From NCBI RefSeq assembly GCF_031882575.1, contig NZ_CP134772.1:2127001-2191000 (forward strand): 64,000 nucleotides of DNA. The letters run 5' to 3'. Made by a program: the position numbers and the translations under genes. Of this stretch, positions 20,667 to 29,782 are shown in pieces; within the stretch, counting starts at the first letter, position 1, and every line of letters begins with the position of its first letter. Source of the stretch: Pseudomonas sp. VD-NE ins. GTDB taxonomy: Bacteria > Pseudomonadota > Gammaproteobacteria > Pseudomonadales > Pseudomonadaceae. Below the pieces are notes generated by a model. It made no database searches and had not been told where the DNA came from. It saw nothing but the letters and a program-made list of their open reading frames with translations.

Positions 20667-21149
20667 ATGGCCGCCATTGGCACGCTGGGCCCGGGTAACA
20701 GCGATGTTGCGGCAGTGCCGGAGACGTTTAAAACGGCGTCTGGCAATGCACGCGACCCAGGCTCGACCGAAGAGGCAACCCCGACCTTGGTCGAGGGCGT
20801 CAAAGTGTCGCTGTCCGGTGCATCAATTGAAAAAGCCGCCAGTGTCGGTGGCGAAAACAGCGACATTGACGACAGCGGGCTGCCGGAGAACATCCAGCAA
20901 TTGCTGAAGATGATCCGCAAATTGCAGAAAGAGATTACCGAGAAAAAAGCGCTCATCGAAGCGATCATGGTCGACAAGCGTCTTTCCAGCGAAGAAAAGA
21001 TCATCAAGGCCGCTGCACTGCGCGGCGCTATCGCCGCGTTGAACACCGGTCTGATTACGGCCAATCTTGCTTTGTCCAAAGTCGTGGGACAGTCAGGCCT
21101 GACGTCGGATCAGAACCTGAAAGTCGGTTCGCTGCTGATGAAAAACTAA
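20667..21149 (+). CDS. Conserved-context hypothetical protein with a coiled coil
   Basis: A 160-residue protein I do not recognise. The ATG at 20667 is preceded by AAGGA at 8 bases. The first 75 residues are Gly/Ser/Ala/Thr-rich and probably disordered. Residues of about 78-115 ([32 protein letters not shown]) form a strong amphipathic coiled coil, and the tail is helical and Ala/Leu-rich. There is no signal peptide or membrane segment. It diverges from anr and ends with a 4-bp overlap with the convergent hemN stop. In P. aeruginosa I recall a small uncharacterised gene at the equivalent place, so the context may be conserved. Confidence 0.75.
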   Translation: MAAIGTLGPGNSDVAAVPETFKTASGNARDPGSTEEATPTLVEGVKVSLSGASIEKAASVGGENSDIDDSGLPENIQQLLKMIRKLQKEITEKKALIEAIMVDKRLSSEEKIIKAAALRGAIAALNTGLITANLALSKVVGQSGLTSDQNLKVGSLLMKN

Positions 21150-22528
21150 ATCACCCGCGAAAAACGCTGGCGGTTCTGCTGTTCCAGGTAGGCATCGAAC
21201 ACCATGCACACCGAGCGCACCAGCAGACGTCCCGCCGGCAACACGACGATTCGCTCGCGATCCAGCTCAATCAGGCCATCGTTGGCCATGCCTTGCAACT
21301 GCGGCCAGAGCGCGCCGAAATAGCCCTGAAAATCGATGTTGAACTGCTGCTCGATCTCGGCGAATTCCAGGCTGAAGTTGCAGATCAGTTGCTGGATTAC
21401 CGCGCGCCGCAAGCGATCATCGGCGTTGCACACCAGGCCACGGCTGGTCGCCAGTTGCGCGGCGGCAAGGGTGTTCTGGTATTCGTTGAGATCGCTGCTG
21501 TTCTGGCAGTACAGGTCGCCGATCTGGCTGATGGCCGAAACGCCCAACCCGATCAGGTCGCAATGGCCGTGAGTGGTGTAACCCTGGAAGTTACGTTGCA
21601 GGGTTTCTTCTTCCTGAGCAATCGCCAGCTCGTCATCGGGCAGGGCGAAGTGATCCATGCCGATGTAGCGATAGCCGGCGGCGGTGAGCTGCTCAATGGT
21701 GCGTTCAAGCATTTCCAGCTTCTGCGCGGGCGCCGGCAACTCATTGCCATTGATCCGCCGCTGCGGCATGAAGCGCTCCGGCAGGTGCGCGTAGTTGAAC
21801 ACCGAGAGCCGGTCCGGTTGCAGGCTGATGACTTCCTCGACCGTGTGAGCGAAGTTTTCCGGGGTCTGCTTGGGCAACCCGTAAATAAGGTCGATATTGA
21901 TCGAGCGAAATTGCAGGGTGCGCGCCGCATCGATCACCGCGCGGGTTTCTTCCAGACTTTGCAGGCGATTGACCGCACGCTGCACCGCCGGATCGAGGTC
22001 TTGCAGGCCGATGCTGACCCGGTTGAAACCGAGTTCGCGCAGCAGGCCCATGGTCGACCAGTCGGCTTCGCGCGGGTCGATCTCGATGCCGTAGTCGCCG
22101 GAGTCGTCATCCAGCAGATTGAAATGCTTGCGCAGGTGCGCCATCAACTGCCGCAGTTCGTCGTGGCTGAGAAAGGTCGGCGTGCCACCGCCAAAGTGCA
22201 GCTGCTCGACTTTCTGCGCGGGGTCGAGGTGGCAGGCGATCAACTGGATCTCCTGCTCCAGCCGCTGCAAGTATGGCAGCGCGCGGCCGCGATCCTTGGT
22301 GATGACTTTGTTGCAGGCGCAGTAGTAGCAAATGTTCGCGCAGAACGGCACGTGCACGTACAGCGACAAGGGGCGTAGGACCTTGCGGCTGTCGCGCAGG
22401 GCATGGAACAGGTCGAAGGTGCCGACCTGACCGTGAAATTGCACGGCCGTCGGATAAGAGGTGTAGCGCGGCCCCGCCAGGTCGTAGCGGCGGATCAGAT
22501 CAGAGTCCCAACGAATGGCGTCGAGCAT
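21146..22528 (-). CDS. hemN: Oxygen-independent coproporphyrinogen III oxidase (radical SAM)
   Basis: HemN makes protoporphyrinogen IX without oxygen, supplying haem for the cbb3 oxidases under low oxygen. Its 460 residues are normal for the family. The radical-SAM cysteines are in CANICYYCACNKV (about residues 62-74), with the extra cysteine typical of HemN. QLHFGGGTPTFLS and the C-terminal HemN domain (FQGYTTHGHCDLIGLGVSAIS) are also present. A perfect Anr box lies 65 bases upstream of the ATG, with a TAGACT -10-like hexamer between them. It lies in the anr/cco neighbourhood. Confidence 0.97.
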   Translation of the reverse strand: MLDAIRWDSDLIRRYDLAGPRYTSYPTAVQFHGQVGTFDLFHALRDSRKVLRPLSLYVHVPFCANICYYCACNKVITKDRGRALPYLQRLEQEIQLIACHLDPAQKVEQLHFGGGTPTFLSHDELRQLMAHLRKHFNLLDDDSGDYGIEIDPREADWSTMGLLRELGFNRVSIGLQDLDPAVQRAVNRLQSLEETRAVIDAARTLQFRSINIDLIYGLPKQTPENFAHTVEEVISLQPDRLSVFNYAHLPERFMPQRRINGNELPAPAQKLEMLERTIEQLTAAGYRYIGMDHFALPDDELAIAQEEETLQRNFQGYTTHGHCDLIGLGVSAISQIGDLYCQNSSDLNEYQNTLAAAQLATSRGLVCNADDRLRRAVIQQLICNFSLEFAEIEQQFNIDFQGYFGALWPQLQGMANDGLIELDRERIVVLPAGRLLVRSVCMVFDAYLEQQNRQRFSRVI

Positions 22529-22592
22529 GCGGGCATTCCCCCGGATAGGCTGGCAGTGTGGGCGAGTCTATCGGGGGGCGGCGATGGGGCTG

Positions 22593-22606
22593 TTGATTTG
22601 CATCAA
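22593..22606 (-). promoter_or_regulatory. Anr/FNR box upstream of hemN
   Basis: TTGAT-TTGC-ATCAA, a perfect match to the FNR/Anr consensus. It is centred 71 bases upstream of the hemN start, with TAGACT (22565-22570, minus strand) at about the right distance for a -10 element when the box sits near -41. Confidence 0.85.
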
Positions 22607-22611
22607 CAGCA

Positions 22612-22702
22612 TAAGATCAAAAGATCGCAGCCTTCGGCAGCTCCTACAGGGAAACGCATTCCAAAGGTAGGAGCTGCCGAAGGCTGCGATCTTTTGATCT
22701 TA
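22612..22702. repeat. REP doublet (GATCAAAAGATCGCAGCCTTCGGCAGC family)
   Basis: A nearly perfect inverted repeat with 38-40-base arms around a 12-base centre. Its right end includes the stop codon of the next minus-strand gene, so it probably acts as that gene's 3' hairpin. Confidence 0.85.
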
Positions 22703-23383
22703 ATGGCCCATCAGCCAATGCTGATGTGGGCCGGGTAATGTCCAGATACCAAAGAGGATCACCAGCAAACCACCGGCCATGCGCACACTGCGTTTGCGCA
22801 AAATGGCGGTGACGCGTTCTGCCGCAAGCCCCGTGGCGAGCAATACCGGCCAGGTGCCGAGGCCAAACGCAAGCATCAACAATGCACTGTCCAGCGCATT
22901 GCCCTGACTCGCCGACCACAACAACGTGCTGTAAACCAGTCCGCACGGCAGCCAGCCCCACAGCGCGCCAAGCAGCAGCGCGCGGGGCAGACTCGACACC
23001 GGCAACAAGCGGTTGGCCACTGGCTGAATGTAGCGCCACAAACCGCGTCCGAGACTTTCAATGCGCGTCAGTCCGCTCCACCAACCGGCCAGATACAAAC
23101 CCATGGCGATCAGTAACAATCCGGCCAATACACGCATGAACAACGCGGCAGGACTGTTGGCCACCGCCCAGCCCGCCAGGCCGATCAGCAATCCTGCGGT
23201 GGCATAACTGAGGATTCGTCCAAGGTTGTACGCCAGCAGCAAACGAAAGCGCCGGCTGCGCTGTTCCTTGGGAATCGCCAGGGTCAGCGCGCCCATCAAA
23301 CCGCCGCACATGCCCAGACAATGCCCGCCACCGAGCAAACCAAGAATCAGTGCAGACACCAACAGCGGCGCCAGTTCAAGCAT
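22700..23383 (-). CDS. TauE/SafE-like (COG2836) membrane protein of the cbb3 assembly cluster
   Basis: From the ATG at 23383 (MLELAPLLVSALILGLLGGGHCLGMCGGLMGAL) this 227-residue protein has about six membrane segments. The early GHCLGMCGGLMGA motif with two cysteines and LLGALWGWLPCGLVYS resemble the DsbD/CcdA-like branch. A role in metal (copper) or thiol handling during cytochrome oxidase maturation is inferred from its place at the end of ccoGHIS; the reaction is not known. Its start lies inside the ccoS stop region (8-bp overlap). 'Sulfite exporter', the label usual for the family, is not supported by context. Confidence 0.8.
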   Translation of the reverse strand: MLELAPLLVSALILGLLGGGHCLGMCGGLMGALTLAIPKEQRSRRFRLLLAYNLGRILSYATAGLLIGLAGWAVANSPAALFMRVLAGLLLIAMGLYLAGWWSGLTRIESLGRGLWRYIQPVANRLLPVSSLPRALLLGALWGWLPCGLVYSTLLWSASQGNALDSALLMLAFGLGTWPVLLATGLAAERVTAILRKRSVRMAGGLLVILFGIWTLPGPHQHWLMGH

Positions 23384-23588
23384 GGGGTGGGGCCTTGTCG
23401 TCCGGTTTGTTGGAATTGGCTTCGTCCACGGCAGCGGTGTGGTTCGGATCCTGATCATCGAAGAGGATGCTGTGCGCCGGGCCGTCGAGGTCGTCGTACT
23501 GACCGCTGTCCACCGCCCAGAAAAAGATGTACACGGCGATGGCCACGATCAGCAGGGCGGCCGGGATCATCACGTAGAGAGCTGGCAT
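23376..23588 (-). CDS. ccoS: cbb3 oxidase maturation protein CcoS
   Basis: A 70-residue protein with one N-terminal membrane helix (ALYVMIPAALLIVAIAVYIFFWAV), followed by the conserved SGQYDDLDGPAHSILFDD. This is the hallmark of CcoS, needed for incorporation of cofactors into the CcoN subunit. It lies between ccoI and the TauE/SafE-like gene in one operon. Small size and motif leave little doubt. Confidence 0.93.
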   Translation of the reverse strand: MPALYVMIPAALLIVAIAVYIFFWAVDSGQYDDLDGPAHSILFDDQDPNHTAAVDEANSNKPDDKAPPHA

Positions 23589-23612
23589 CGGTACTCCATG
23601 CGCCCGCGCGGC

Positions 23613-26063
23613 TCAGGCCGGCAGCGGGCGGGTTTCTGACCGGGTGCTGACGGGCGACGAACTCGGCAGGCGAGTCAGGCGCAGCGCGTTGAGCACCACG
23701 GTCAACGAACTGATCGACATGCCGACGGCGGCCCACACCGGAGTGATCCAGCCGAGGGCGGCGAACGGCAACATGAGGCCATTGTACAGCGCCGCCCACA
23801 GCAGGTTCTCGATGATTACCCGGCGGGTGCGCCGCGCCAAGGTGAAGGCTTGGACCAAGGCGTCGAGGCGGTTGGACAGCAGCACGGCGTCGGCGCTGGT
23901 TTTCGCCAGATCGGTGGCCGAACCCATGGCGACACTGATGTCGGCCGCCGCGAGCACCGGCACATCGTTGACGCCGTCGCCGAGCATCAGCACCTTGCGA
24001 CCTTCCTTGTGCAACTGTTGCAGGACTTGAAGTTTGTCGTCCGGGCGCAGACCGCCGCGAGCCTCATCGATGTCCAGTTCCGCCGCCACACTGGCGACCA
24101 TCGGCGAGCTGTCTCCGGACAACAACAGCGTACGCCAGCCACGGGCCTTGCACGCAGCGAGCAGGGCGGGGGCGTCATCACGCAAGCGATCGTCGAGGAC
24201 GAACCATGCCAGTGGCCCTTGAGTGTCGCCGAGCAGCAACCATTGGCCCGCCTCGTCCGGCATTGACGGTGTTGCAGTGCCGCTGAGGGCGCAAACAAAT
24301 TCTGCCTGACCGATGCGCAAACGCTGTCCGCCCACCAAGCCTTCGAGGCCAAGCCCCGGCGTGCTGTGGACTTCTTCAGCGGCCAGCGGCGCACGGCCGA
24401 ACGCGCGAGCAATCGGATGCTCCGATCGGTTCTCCAGCGCGGCTGCAAGGCCCAGGCATTGATCGCTGTCGTGCGCACCGAGTGGGCGAATCGAGCGCAG
24501 CACCAGTCGGCCCTCGGTGAGGGTGCCGGTCTTGTCGAAGATCACCGTGTCAATCTGATTCAAGCCTTCCAGCACATGCCCGCGCGTCAACAGCAAACCG
24601 AGTTTGTGCAGGGTGCCGGTGGCGGCGGTGAGCGCGGTCGGCGTTGCCAGCGACAGCGCGCACGGGCAAGTAGCAACCAGCATGGCCAGGACAATCCAGA
24701 ACGCCCGCGACGAATCCAGTTCCCACCAGAGCAGGCCGATGGCCGCTGCGGCGATCAGCGATAGCAGCAAAAACCATTGCGCGGCACGGTCGGCGATTTC
24801 CGCCAGTCGCGGTTTTTCCGCCTGGGCGCGATCGAGCAGACGGACGATGGCCGACAGGCGCGTGTCCTGTCCCAGCGCCTGCACCTCCACGGTCAACGCG
24901 CCTTCGACGTTGAGTGTGCCGGCGGTGACCGCATCGCCCGGTACGCGCGGTTGCGGCAGGTATTCGCCGGTGAGCAGCGATTCGTCGATGCTCGATTGGC
25001 CGTCGATGATCTTGCCGTCCGCTGGCAGAATCGAGCCGGCCTGCACCAGAATCCGCTCGCCGAGACGCAGTTCGCTGAGCAGGATGCGCTCGCTCTGGCC
25101 GTTGTTGTCCAGCCGCAGACACGAGGCCGGCAATAGATTCACAAGTTGCGCCGTCGCGGCGGCGGTGCGCTCGCGGGCACGGCGTTCGAGATAGCGGCCG
25201 GCGAGCAGGAACAGCGCAAACATCCCCACCGCATCGAAATACAACTCGCCGACGCCGGTGATCGAGGTCCAGATCCCGGCAATGTAGGCACTGCCGATTG
25301 CCAGCGACACCGAGACATCCATGGTCAGGTGGCGCGTGCGCAGATCGCGCATCGCCCCTTTGAAGAAAGGCGCGCAGCTGTAGAACACGATCGGTGTGGT
25401 CAGGAACAGCGCGACCCAGCGCAGGATCGTGTGCAGCTCGGGGCTGAGGTCGATGTTGAATTCCGGCCAGGTGGCCATGGTCGCCATCATCGCCTGGAAC
25501 CACAGCAGTCCAGCCACGCCGAGTTGACGCAGAGCGAGGCGGTTTTCGCTGGCCAGTTGTTCGCTGGCGCGGTCGGCCTGATACGGGTGGGCGGCGTAAC
25601 CGATGTGGCGCAGTTCGGCGAGGATCTGGCTGAGCGGCAATTGCGCGTCGGCCCAGCGCACATGCAAGCGATGGTTGGACAGGTTCAGCCGTGCTTCGGC
25701 CACCGCGGGCAGCGTGCGCAGGTGTTTTTCGATCAGCCAGCCACACGCGGCGCAACTGATGCCTTCCATCAACAGCGTGGTTTCGGCCAGATCGCCTTCA
25801 TGGCGAACGAAGGGTTGCTGCACATCGGCGCGGTCGTACAGGGCCAGTTCATCGACCAATTGCACCGGCAATGCTTCGGGGTTGGCCGAGGCTTCGCTGC
25901 GGTGTTGGTAATAGCTTTCCAGGCCTCCGGCGACGATGGCTTCGGCCACGGCCTGACAGCCCGGGCAGCAGAACTCGCGGGACTCCCCGAGCACGACAGC
26001 GGTGAAGCGGCTGCCAGACGGAACGGGCAGGGCGCAGTGGTAGCAGGGCAGTGGGCTGGTCAT
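23613..26063 (-). CDS. ccoI: Copper-translocating P1B-type ATPase CcoI
   Basis: CcoI is a membrane pump of 816 residues that delivers copper for cbb3 oxidase assembly. The N-terminus has a cysteine motif (CYHC ... CCPGC), then a heavy-metal-associated domain with GISCAACGW (about 98-106). Eight membrane helices follow, including the CPC ion-binding motif (ATCPCALSLATP). The catalytic core shows the actuator TGEYLPQ, phosphorylation site DKTGTLTEG, a conserved SEHPIA nucleotide-binding motif and the hinge GDGVNDVPVLA. It lies between ccoH and ccoS. It differs from detoxifying CopA by its double N-terminal cysteine motif and context. Confidence 0.95.
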   Translation of the reverse strand: MTSPLPCYHCALPVPSGSRFTAVVLGESREFCCPGCQAVAEAIVAGGLESYYQHRSEASANPEALPVQLVDELALYDRADVQQPFVRHEGDLAETTLLMEGISCAACGWLIEKHLRTLPAVAEARLNLSNHRLHVRWADAQLPLSQILAELRHIGYAAHPYQADRASEQLASENRLALRQLGVAGLLWFQAMMATMATWPEFNIDLSPELHTILRWVALFLTTPIVFYSCAPFFKGAMRDLRTRHLTMDVSVSLAIGSAYIAGIWTSITGVGELYFDAVGMFALFLLAGRYLERRARERTAAATAQLVNLLPASCLRLDNNGQSERILLSELRLGERILVQAGSILPADGKIIDGQSSIDESLLTGEYLPQPRVPGDAVTAGTLNVEGALTVEVQALGQDTRLSAIVRLLDRAQAEKPRLAEIADRAAQWFLLLSLIAAAAIGLLWWELDSSRAFWIVLAMLVATCPCALSLATPTALTAATGTLHKLGLLLTRGHVLEGLNQIDTVIFDKTGTLTEGRLVLRSIRPLGAHDSDQCLGLAAALENRSEHPIARAFGRAPLAAEEVHSTPGLGLEGLVGGQRLRIGQAEFVCALSGTATPSMPDEAGQWLLLGDTQGPLAWFVLDDRLRDDAPALLAACKARGWRTLLLSGDSSPMVASVAAELDIDEARGGLRPDDKLQVLQQLHKEGRKVLMLGDGVNDVPVLAAADISVAMGSATDLAKTSADAVLLSNRLDALVQAFTLARRTRRVIIENLLWAALYNGLMLPFAALGWITPVWAAVGMSISSLTVVLNALRLTRLPSSSPVSTRSETRPLPA

Positions 26064-26108
26064 GGCATCGTTGAGGGGGTAAGCCCTTGCATTGGAGTTG
26101 TCCGCTTG

Positions 26109-26260
26109 CCCTCACCCCAGCCCTCTCCCGGATGGAGAGGGAGCCGATCGGTGTGAGCCTGAAAACAGGCTCAGTCGCCTGGATTCTCACTGTCATACAC
26201 AAAACGTGCAAACGCTCGAGATCAGTCCCCTCTCCCGGGGGAGAGGGTTAGGGTGAGGGG
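26109..26260. repeat. CCCTCACCC(C/T)A(G/A)CCCTCTCCC inverted repeat between ccoH and ccoI
   Basis: An inverted pair of the CCCTCACCCNNNCCCTCTCCC unit with about 100 bases between. It splits the ccoH-ccoI gap. The same family occurs at 38699-38758 and as a tandem array near 40801-41170. Confidence 0.8.
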
Positions 26261-26274
26261 GCTTTTGAAGTTGT

Positions 26275-26814
26275 TTACTTCTTCAGGTCTTCCGCGCCTT
26301 GCAGCGGTTCATCACCGAGTAGCAGATCCTTGTCATGGCTGACCAGTTCTTCCTCGAACATGCGCCACACATGGTCATCCTGACTGCCGAGCAATTCAAC
26401 AAAGCGACGACCCTCAACCTTGTCACCCAATTGACCAATATAACGCCCGGTTTCAGTCTCGCTGCGAGTCAGGACAATCTTGCGATCTTTCTCCGGCTGA
26501 GTCGGTGAGATCAGATTCAGTTCCAGAGTCTTCGGCTGACTGTCACCGCTCAAGCGCAGATCAACCTCACCGGTCACGTCATCCAGATGCACCGCCGCAC
26601 GCATCTTCAGATTCTGCGCCAACAGTTCACGATCCAGCGAACGGTTGATGCCTTTGCCGGCCTCGTAATAGTTGTCGTTGACGAGGTTGTCCGGGTTGTT
26701 CACCGCGATGGTCACCATCGACAGGGTCAGGGTCACCGAACAGGCCAGAATCCCGATGATGATCCATGGCCAAAGGTGCTTGTACCAGGGACTTGCGGCG
26801 TTTGCTGCGGGCAT
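26275..26814 (-). CDS. ccoH: cbb3 oxidase assembly protein CcoH (FixH-like)
   Basis: From the ATG at 26814 (MPAANAASPWYKHLWPWIIIGILA) the protein has 179 residues. It has one membrane helix (about 14-36) and a periplasmic domain beginning VNNPDNLVNDNYYEAGKGIN, the conserved FixH signature. FixH/CcoH proteins associate with the oxidase during assembly and aid copper delivery with CcoI. It follows ccoG by 11 bases. A TTG start 15 bases upstream would overlap ccoG and is less convincing. Confidence 0.92.
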   Translation of the reverse strand: MPAANAASPWYKHLWPWIIIGILACSVTLTLSMVTIAVNNPDNLVNDNYYEAGKGINRSLDRELLAQNLKMRAAVHLDDVTGEVDLRLSGDSQPKTLELNLISPTQPEKDRKIVLTRSETETGRYIGQLGDKVEGRRFVELLGSQDDHVWRMFEEELVSHDKDLLLGDEPLQGAEDLKK

Positions 26815-26825
26815 GTTCAGTTCTC

Positions 26826-28241
26826 TCAACGGATTTGTGGGCCGATGAATCGGCTCTTGGCTTCAACGTGGACGCTGTCGTCATCGGCATCCTTGAGGAG
26901 GAATTTCACCTCGTTGGTGCTCGACGGCAGTTGTTCCGGTGCGCTCGACAACTCGACCGGCATGCTGACGATGTCGCCGGCCGCGACTTTGATCTCGCGC
27001 TTGCCTTGCAGGCGCAGGTCGGGCAGGCCGGCGGCTTCCAGCACGTAGGTGTGGTCGCGCTGGTCCTTGTTCATGATCTTCAGGCTGTAGACGTTTTCGA
27101 TCCGGCCTTCGGCGTTCTCGCGGTACAACACGCGGTCCTTGCTGACGTCGAAACCGACCAGCGAGCGCATGAAGAACGCGGTCACCAGCAGGCTGATCAT
27201 CGCCAGCAGCACCACGGCATAACCGATCAGGCGTGGTCGCAGTTTATTGGTTTTCTGCCCGGACAGGTTGTGCTCGGTGGTGTAGCTGATCAGCCCGCGC
27301 GGGTAATCCATCTTGTCCATGATGCTGTCGCAGGCATCGATGCACGCGGCGCAGCCGATGCACTCGATCTGCAGGCCGTCGCGGATGTCGATGCCGGTCG
27401 GGCAGACTTGCACGCACATCGTGCAATCGATGCAATCGCCCAGGCCTTGGGCCTTGTAATCAATACCTTTCTTGCGCGGGCCACGGCTTTCACCGCGACG
27501 CGGGTCGTAGGAAACAATCAGCGTGTCCTTGTCGAACATCACGCTCTGGAAGCGCGCATACGGACACATGTAGATGCACACCTGCTCGCGCAGCCAGCCG
27601 GCGTTGCCGTAGGTGGCAAGGGTGAAGAAACCGACCCAGAAGTACGACCAGCCATCGGCCTGGCCGGTGAAGAATTCGAAGACCAGTTCACGGATCGGCG
27701 AGAAGTAGCCGACGAAGGTCATGCCAGTGACGAAACCGATCAACAGCCACATCACGTGTTTGGCGGCTTTGCGCAGGAACTTGTTGGCGCTCATCGGCGC
27801 CTTGTCGAGCTTGATGCGCTGATTGCGGTCGCCTTCGGTGACCTTCTCGCACCACATGAATATCCACGTCCACACGCTTTGCGGACAGGTGTAACCGCAC
27901 CAGACGCGCCCGGCATAGACCGTGATGAAGAACAGGCCGAACGCGGCAATGATCAACAGGCCCGAGAGCAGAATGAAGTCCTGCGGCCAGAAGGTGGCGC
28001 CGAAAATGAAGAACTTGCGCTCCGGCAAATTCCACCACACGGCCTGATGACCGCCCCAGTTCAGCCACACCGTGCCGAAATACAGGAGGAACAATGCGGC
28101 GCCGCCCATCATCCGCAAATTGCGGAACAGGCCGGTGAACGCGCGGGTGTAGATTTTTTCTCGAGAGGCGTAAAGGTCAACGCTGTTGTTCGCGTTTTTG
28201 CTCGGTGGTGTGACGTCGTGTACCGGAATCTGGTTGCTCAT
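26826..28241 (-). CDS. ccoG: cbb3 oxidase accessory iron-sulfur protein CcoG (FixG-like)
   Basis: A 471-residue membrane ferredoxin-like protein that helps mature cbb3 oxidase; family members can reduce Cu(II). About five membrane helices precede two 4Fe-4S motifs near residues 255-300: CIDCTMCVQVCPTGIDIRDG and CIGCAACIDACDSIM. The C-terminal part is an immunoglobulin-like domain. Two adjacent ATG codons exist (28244 and 28241). The GGGA ribosome-binding site at 7 bases favours 28241. An Anr box lies 168 bases upstream. In other pseudomonads ccoG directly follows a ccoP; here a phosphoesterase gene and a toxin-antitoxin pair intervene. Confidence 0.94.
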   Translation of the reverse strand: MSNQIPVHDVTPPSKNANNSVDLYASREKIYTRAFTGLFRNLRMMGGAALFLLYFGTVWLNWGGHQAVWWNLPERKFFIFGATFWPQDFILLSGLLIIAAFGLFFITVYAGRVWCGYTCPQSVWTWIFMWCEKVTEGDRNQRIKLDKAPMSANKFLRKAAKHVMWLLIGFVTGMTFVGYFSPIRELVFEFFTGQADGWSYFWVGFFTLATYGNAGWLREQVCIYMCPYARFQSVMFDKDTLIVSYDPRRGESRGPRKKGIDYKAQGLGDCIDCTMCVQVCPTGIDIRDGLQIECIGCAACIDACDSIMDKMDYPRGLISYTTEHNLSGQKTNKLRPRLIGYAVVLLAMISLLVTAFFMRSLVGFDVSKDRVLYRENAEGRIENVYSLKIMNKDQRDHTYVLEAAGLPDLRLQGKREIKVAAGDIVSMPVELSSAPEQLPSSTNEVKFLLKDADDDSVHVEAKSRFIGPQIR

Positions 28242-28346
28242 CATTGCATCCCACGGCAGTGGAAAAATGCCTCGGTCGATACGTGCCAACCAAGGTCAAA
28301 AAGGGGCGAAGCAGTGGCGCAATGATACGCCGGTCGCTCTGGCTCA

Positions 28347-28422
28347 AGGGTGCGACCTTTGGTCGCGTTGGGTAAAAAACATGAATGGTGTAGCGAATGC
28401 AGAAAAGCCTGATGCAGATCAA
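28347..28422 (-). promoter_or_regulatory. ccoG upstream region with Anr box and small hairpin
   Basis: On the minus strand TTGAT-CTGC-ATCAG (28409-28422) is one base off the perfect Anr consensus. A GCGACC-TTT-GGTCGC hairpin (28347-28361) lies between it and ccoG. The remaining gap up to 28665 is AT-rich and leads into the oppositely oriented phosphoesterase gene. Confidence 0.65.
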
Positions 28423-28665
28423 TTGACTTGTTGAGTATGGCTGAGTTTTCGGTGGATGCAGACAAAACTGTGGATAGGCTTTCGCAACAATTCGGAAAAG
28501 GCATTACATAAGTGTGATGTCTTTTGTATGTATGAGCGAGTTGTTGTAAGTCTGGGTTAATTAATTTGCAATGGAATAGCGGTTTTATTGTTTTGAGTTT
28601 TCAAATAACTTTTGCCTGCGGTTGTCTTGGTTGCCGCTATTTTAATAATGGGTAAAAGGAATTGT

Positions 28666-29658
28666 ATGAAAGGCTTATTTAAGTTTTGGCGTGTTTGTGC
28701 GCTTGTGTGGGTGTTCGGTTTTATTCCGTCGCTGGTGCTGGCTGAGCAAAATCCAAACCATTTGATATTTGCGTCCGACCCACAATATCCATGGACTGAC
28801 AAAACGGACAGTGGTGAGGATGAGTCCCAGTCGGTAAAAGAAGAGCGCTCCCGCACGTTGATCGAGCGCCAGTTTTCCGATATTGCAAGTTTTCGGAAAA
28901 ATTTCAGCACCTCTCCGGAACATATTCCGATCATGATCAATGGGGATGTAACGGCCTATGGTCATGGTTGGCAGCGTAGTTGGTTAAGGCCGGTGCTGAA
29001 TAAATACTTTGGTGATCACGTGTTCTACGGTCTGGGTAACCATGATTACGAGAAGAATGACTGTTTTTCCGAAAGTTGTGCTGCCGGTAGTATTACCGAC
29101 TTTGAAGAACATCATCGTGACAAGGTCCAGAATCTGGATCTGACAGTCACTGGCACTGCGGTTAACAGACTGTATTCTGGCAGTCTGGCTTATTCCAGGG
29201 ATGTTGGAGATGTGCACCTTGTCCAGTTGCACAACGAGCCGACGTATTCAGTACGGATTTCACATTTCTTGAATCCGACGACGTTCGACATCAAGAACTC
29301 CCTGGACTGGCTGGAAGAGGACTTGAAGGCAGCTCGGAAGAAAGGTCAAATCATTATCCTCAATATGCACAAACCTTCCCGCTGGCAGGGCAGTGATGAG
29401 CAGGTCAAGCGATTCACAAAAATCATTGAGGATTACAATGTTACTGCGGTGTTTGCAGGCCATTTACATACAAGGGCCGGACGCTTTTGGTCGGCCGATA
29501 ATTTCGGCAGCGTGCCAGTTTATCTGAGCGGTGCCGCTTCTCAGCAAACTTACCTGATTGCCAGTTTTTCCAAAGACAGGAAGACTCTGGACATCAGCAA
29601 GGTTGAGAATAATAACTGGCCGAGTCGGCGAGTGGTGGAGACGATTCCCGTCAATTAA
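28666..29658 (+). CDS. Secreted calcineurin-like metallophosphoesterase (AT-rich, probably acquired)
   Basis: From the ATG at 28666, with AAGGA 5 bases before it, this 330-residue protein has a signal peptide (MKGLFKFWRVCALVWVFGFIPSLVLA). It then shows the metallophosphoesterase motifs in order: DPQYPW, MINGDVTAYG, GLGNHDYE, NMHKP and AGHLHTR. These bind two metal ions and hydrolyse phosphate esters in the periplasm. The substrate is unknown. The gene and the 376-base gap before it are clearly AT-richer than the cco genes on either side. It lies on the opposite strand inside the cco block, so acquisition by transfer is likely. A terminator follows at 29744-29778. Confidence 0.85.
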   Translation: MKGLFKFWRVCALVWVFGFIPSLVLAEQNPNHLIFASDPQYPWTDKTDSGEDESQSVKEERSRTLIERQFSDIASFRKNFSTSPEHIPIMINGDVTAYGHGWQRSWLRPVLNKYFGDHVFYGLGNHDYEKNDCFSESCAAGSITDFEEHHRDKVQNLDLTVTGTAVNRLYSGSLAYSRDVGDVHLVQLHNEPTYSVRISHFLNPTTFDIKNSLDWLEEDLKAARKKGQIIILNMHKPSRWQGSDEQVKRFTKIIEDYNVTAVFAGHLHTRAGRFWSADNFGSVPVYLSGAASQQTYLIASFSKDRKTLDISKVENNNWPSRRVVETIPVN

Positions 29659-29743
29659 GTATGGCAGGCTAACGCGCAAACGCCCCGCGATGGAATGGGG
29701 TGTCATAAAGTCTATTGAGCAAATGTCTTGAGGCACGCCCATG

Positions 29744-29778
29744 AAAAAAGCCCTGCCAGTGATGTGGCGGGGCTTTTT
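29744..29778. terminator. Bidirectional terminator, left copy of a duplicated module
   Basis: AAAAAA-GCCCTGCCA, a 6-base loop, TGGCGGGGC-TTTTT. It serves the phosphoesterase gene and vapC. It is preceded at 29710-29723 by GTCTATTGAGCAAA, which also precedes the terminator at 30928-30967. Confidence 0.85.
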
Positions 29779-29782
29779 ATGA

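Noticed and set aside
20513..21079. Upstream extension of the anr frame to 433 codons
   Set aside because: The extra N-terminal part is antisense to the coiled-coil gene; Anr proteins begin at MSEPVKLR and are about 244 residues long.
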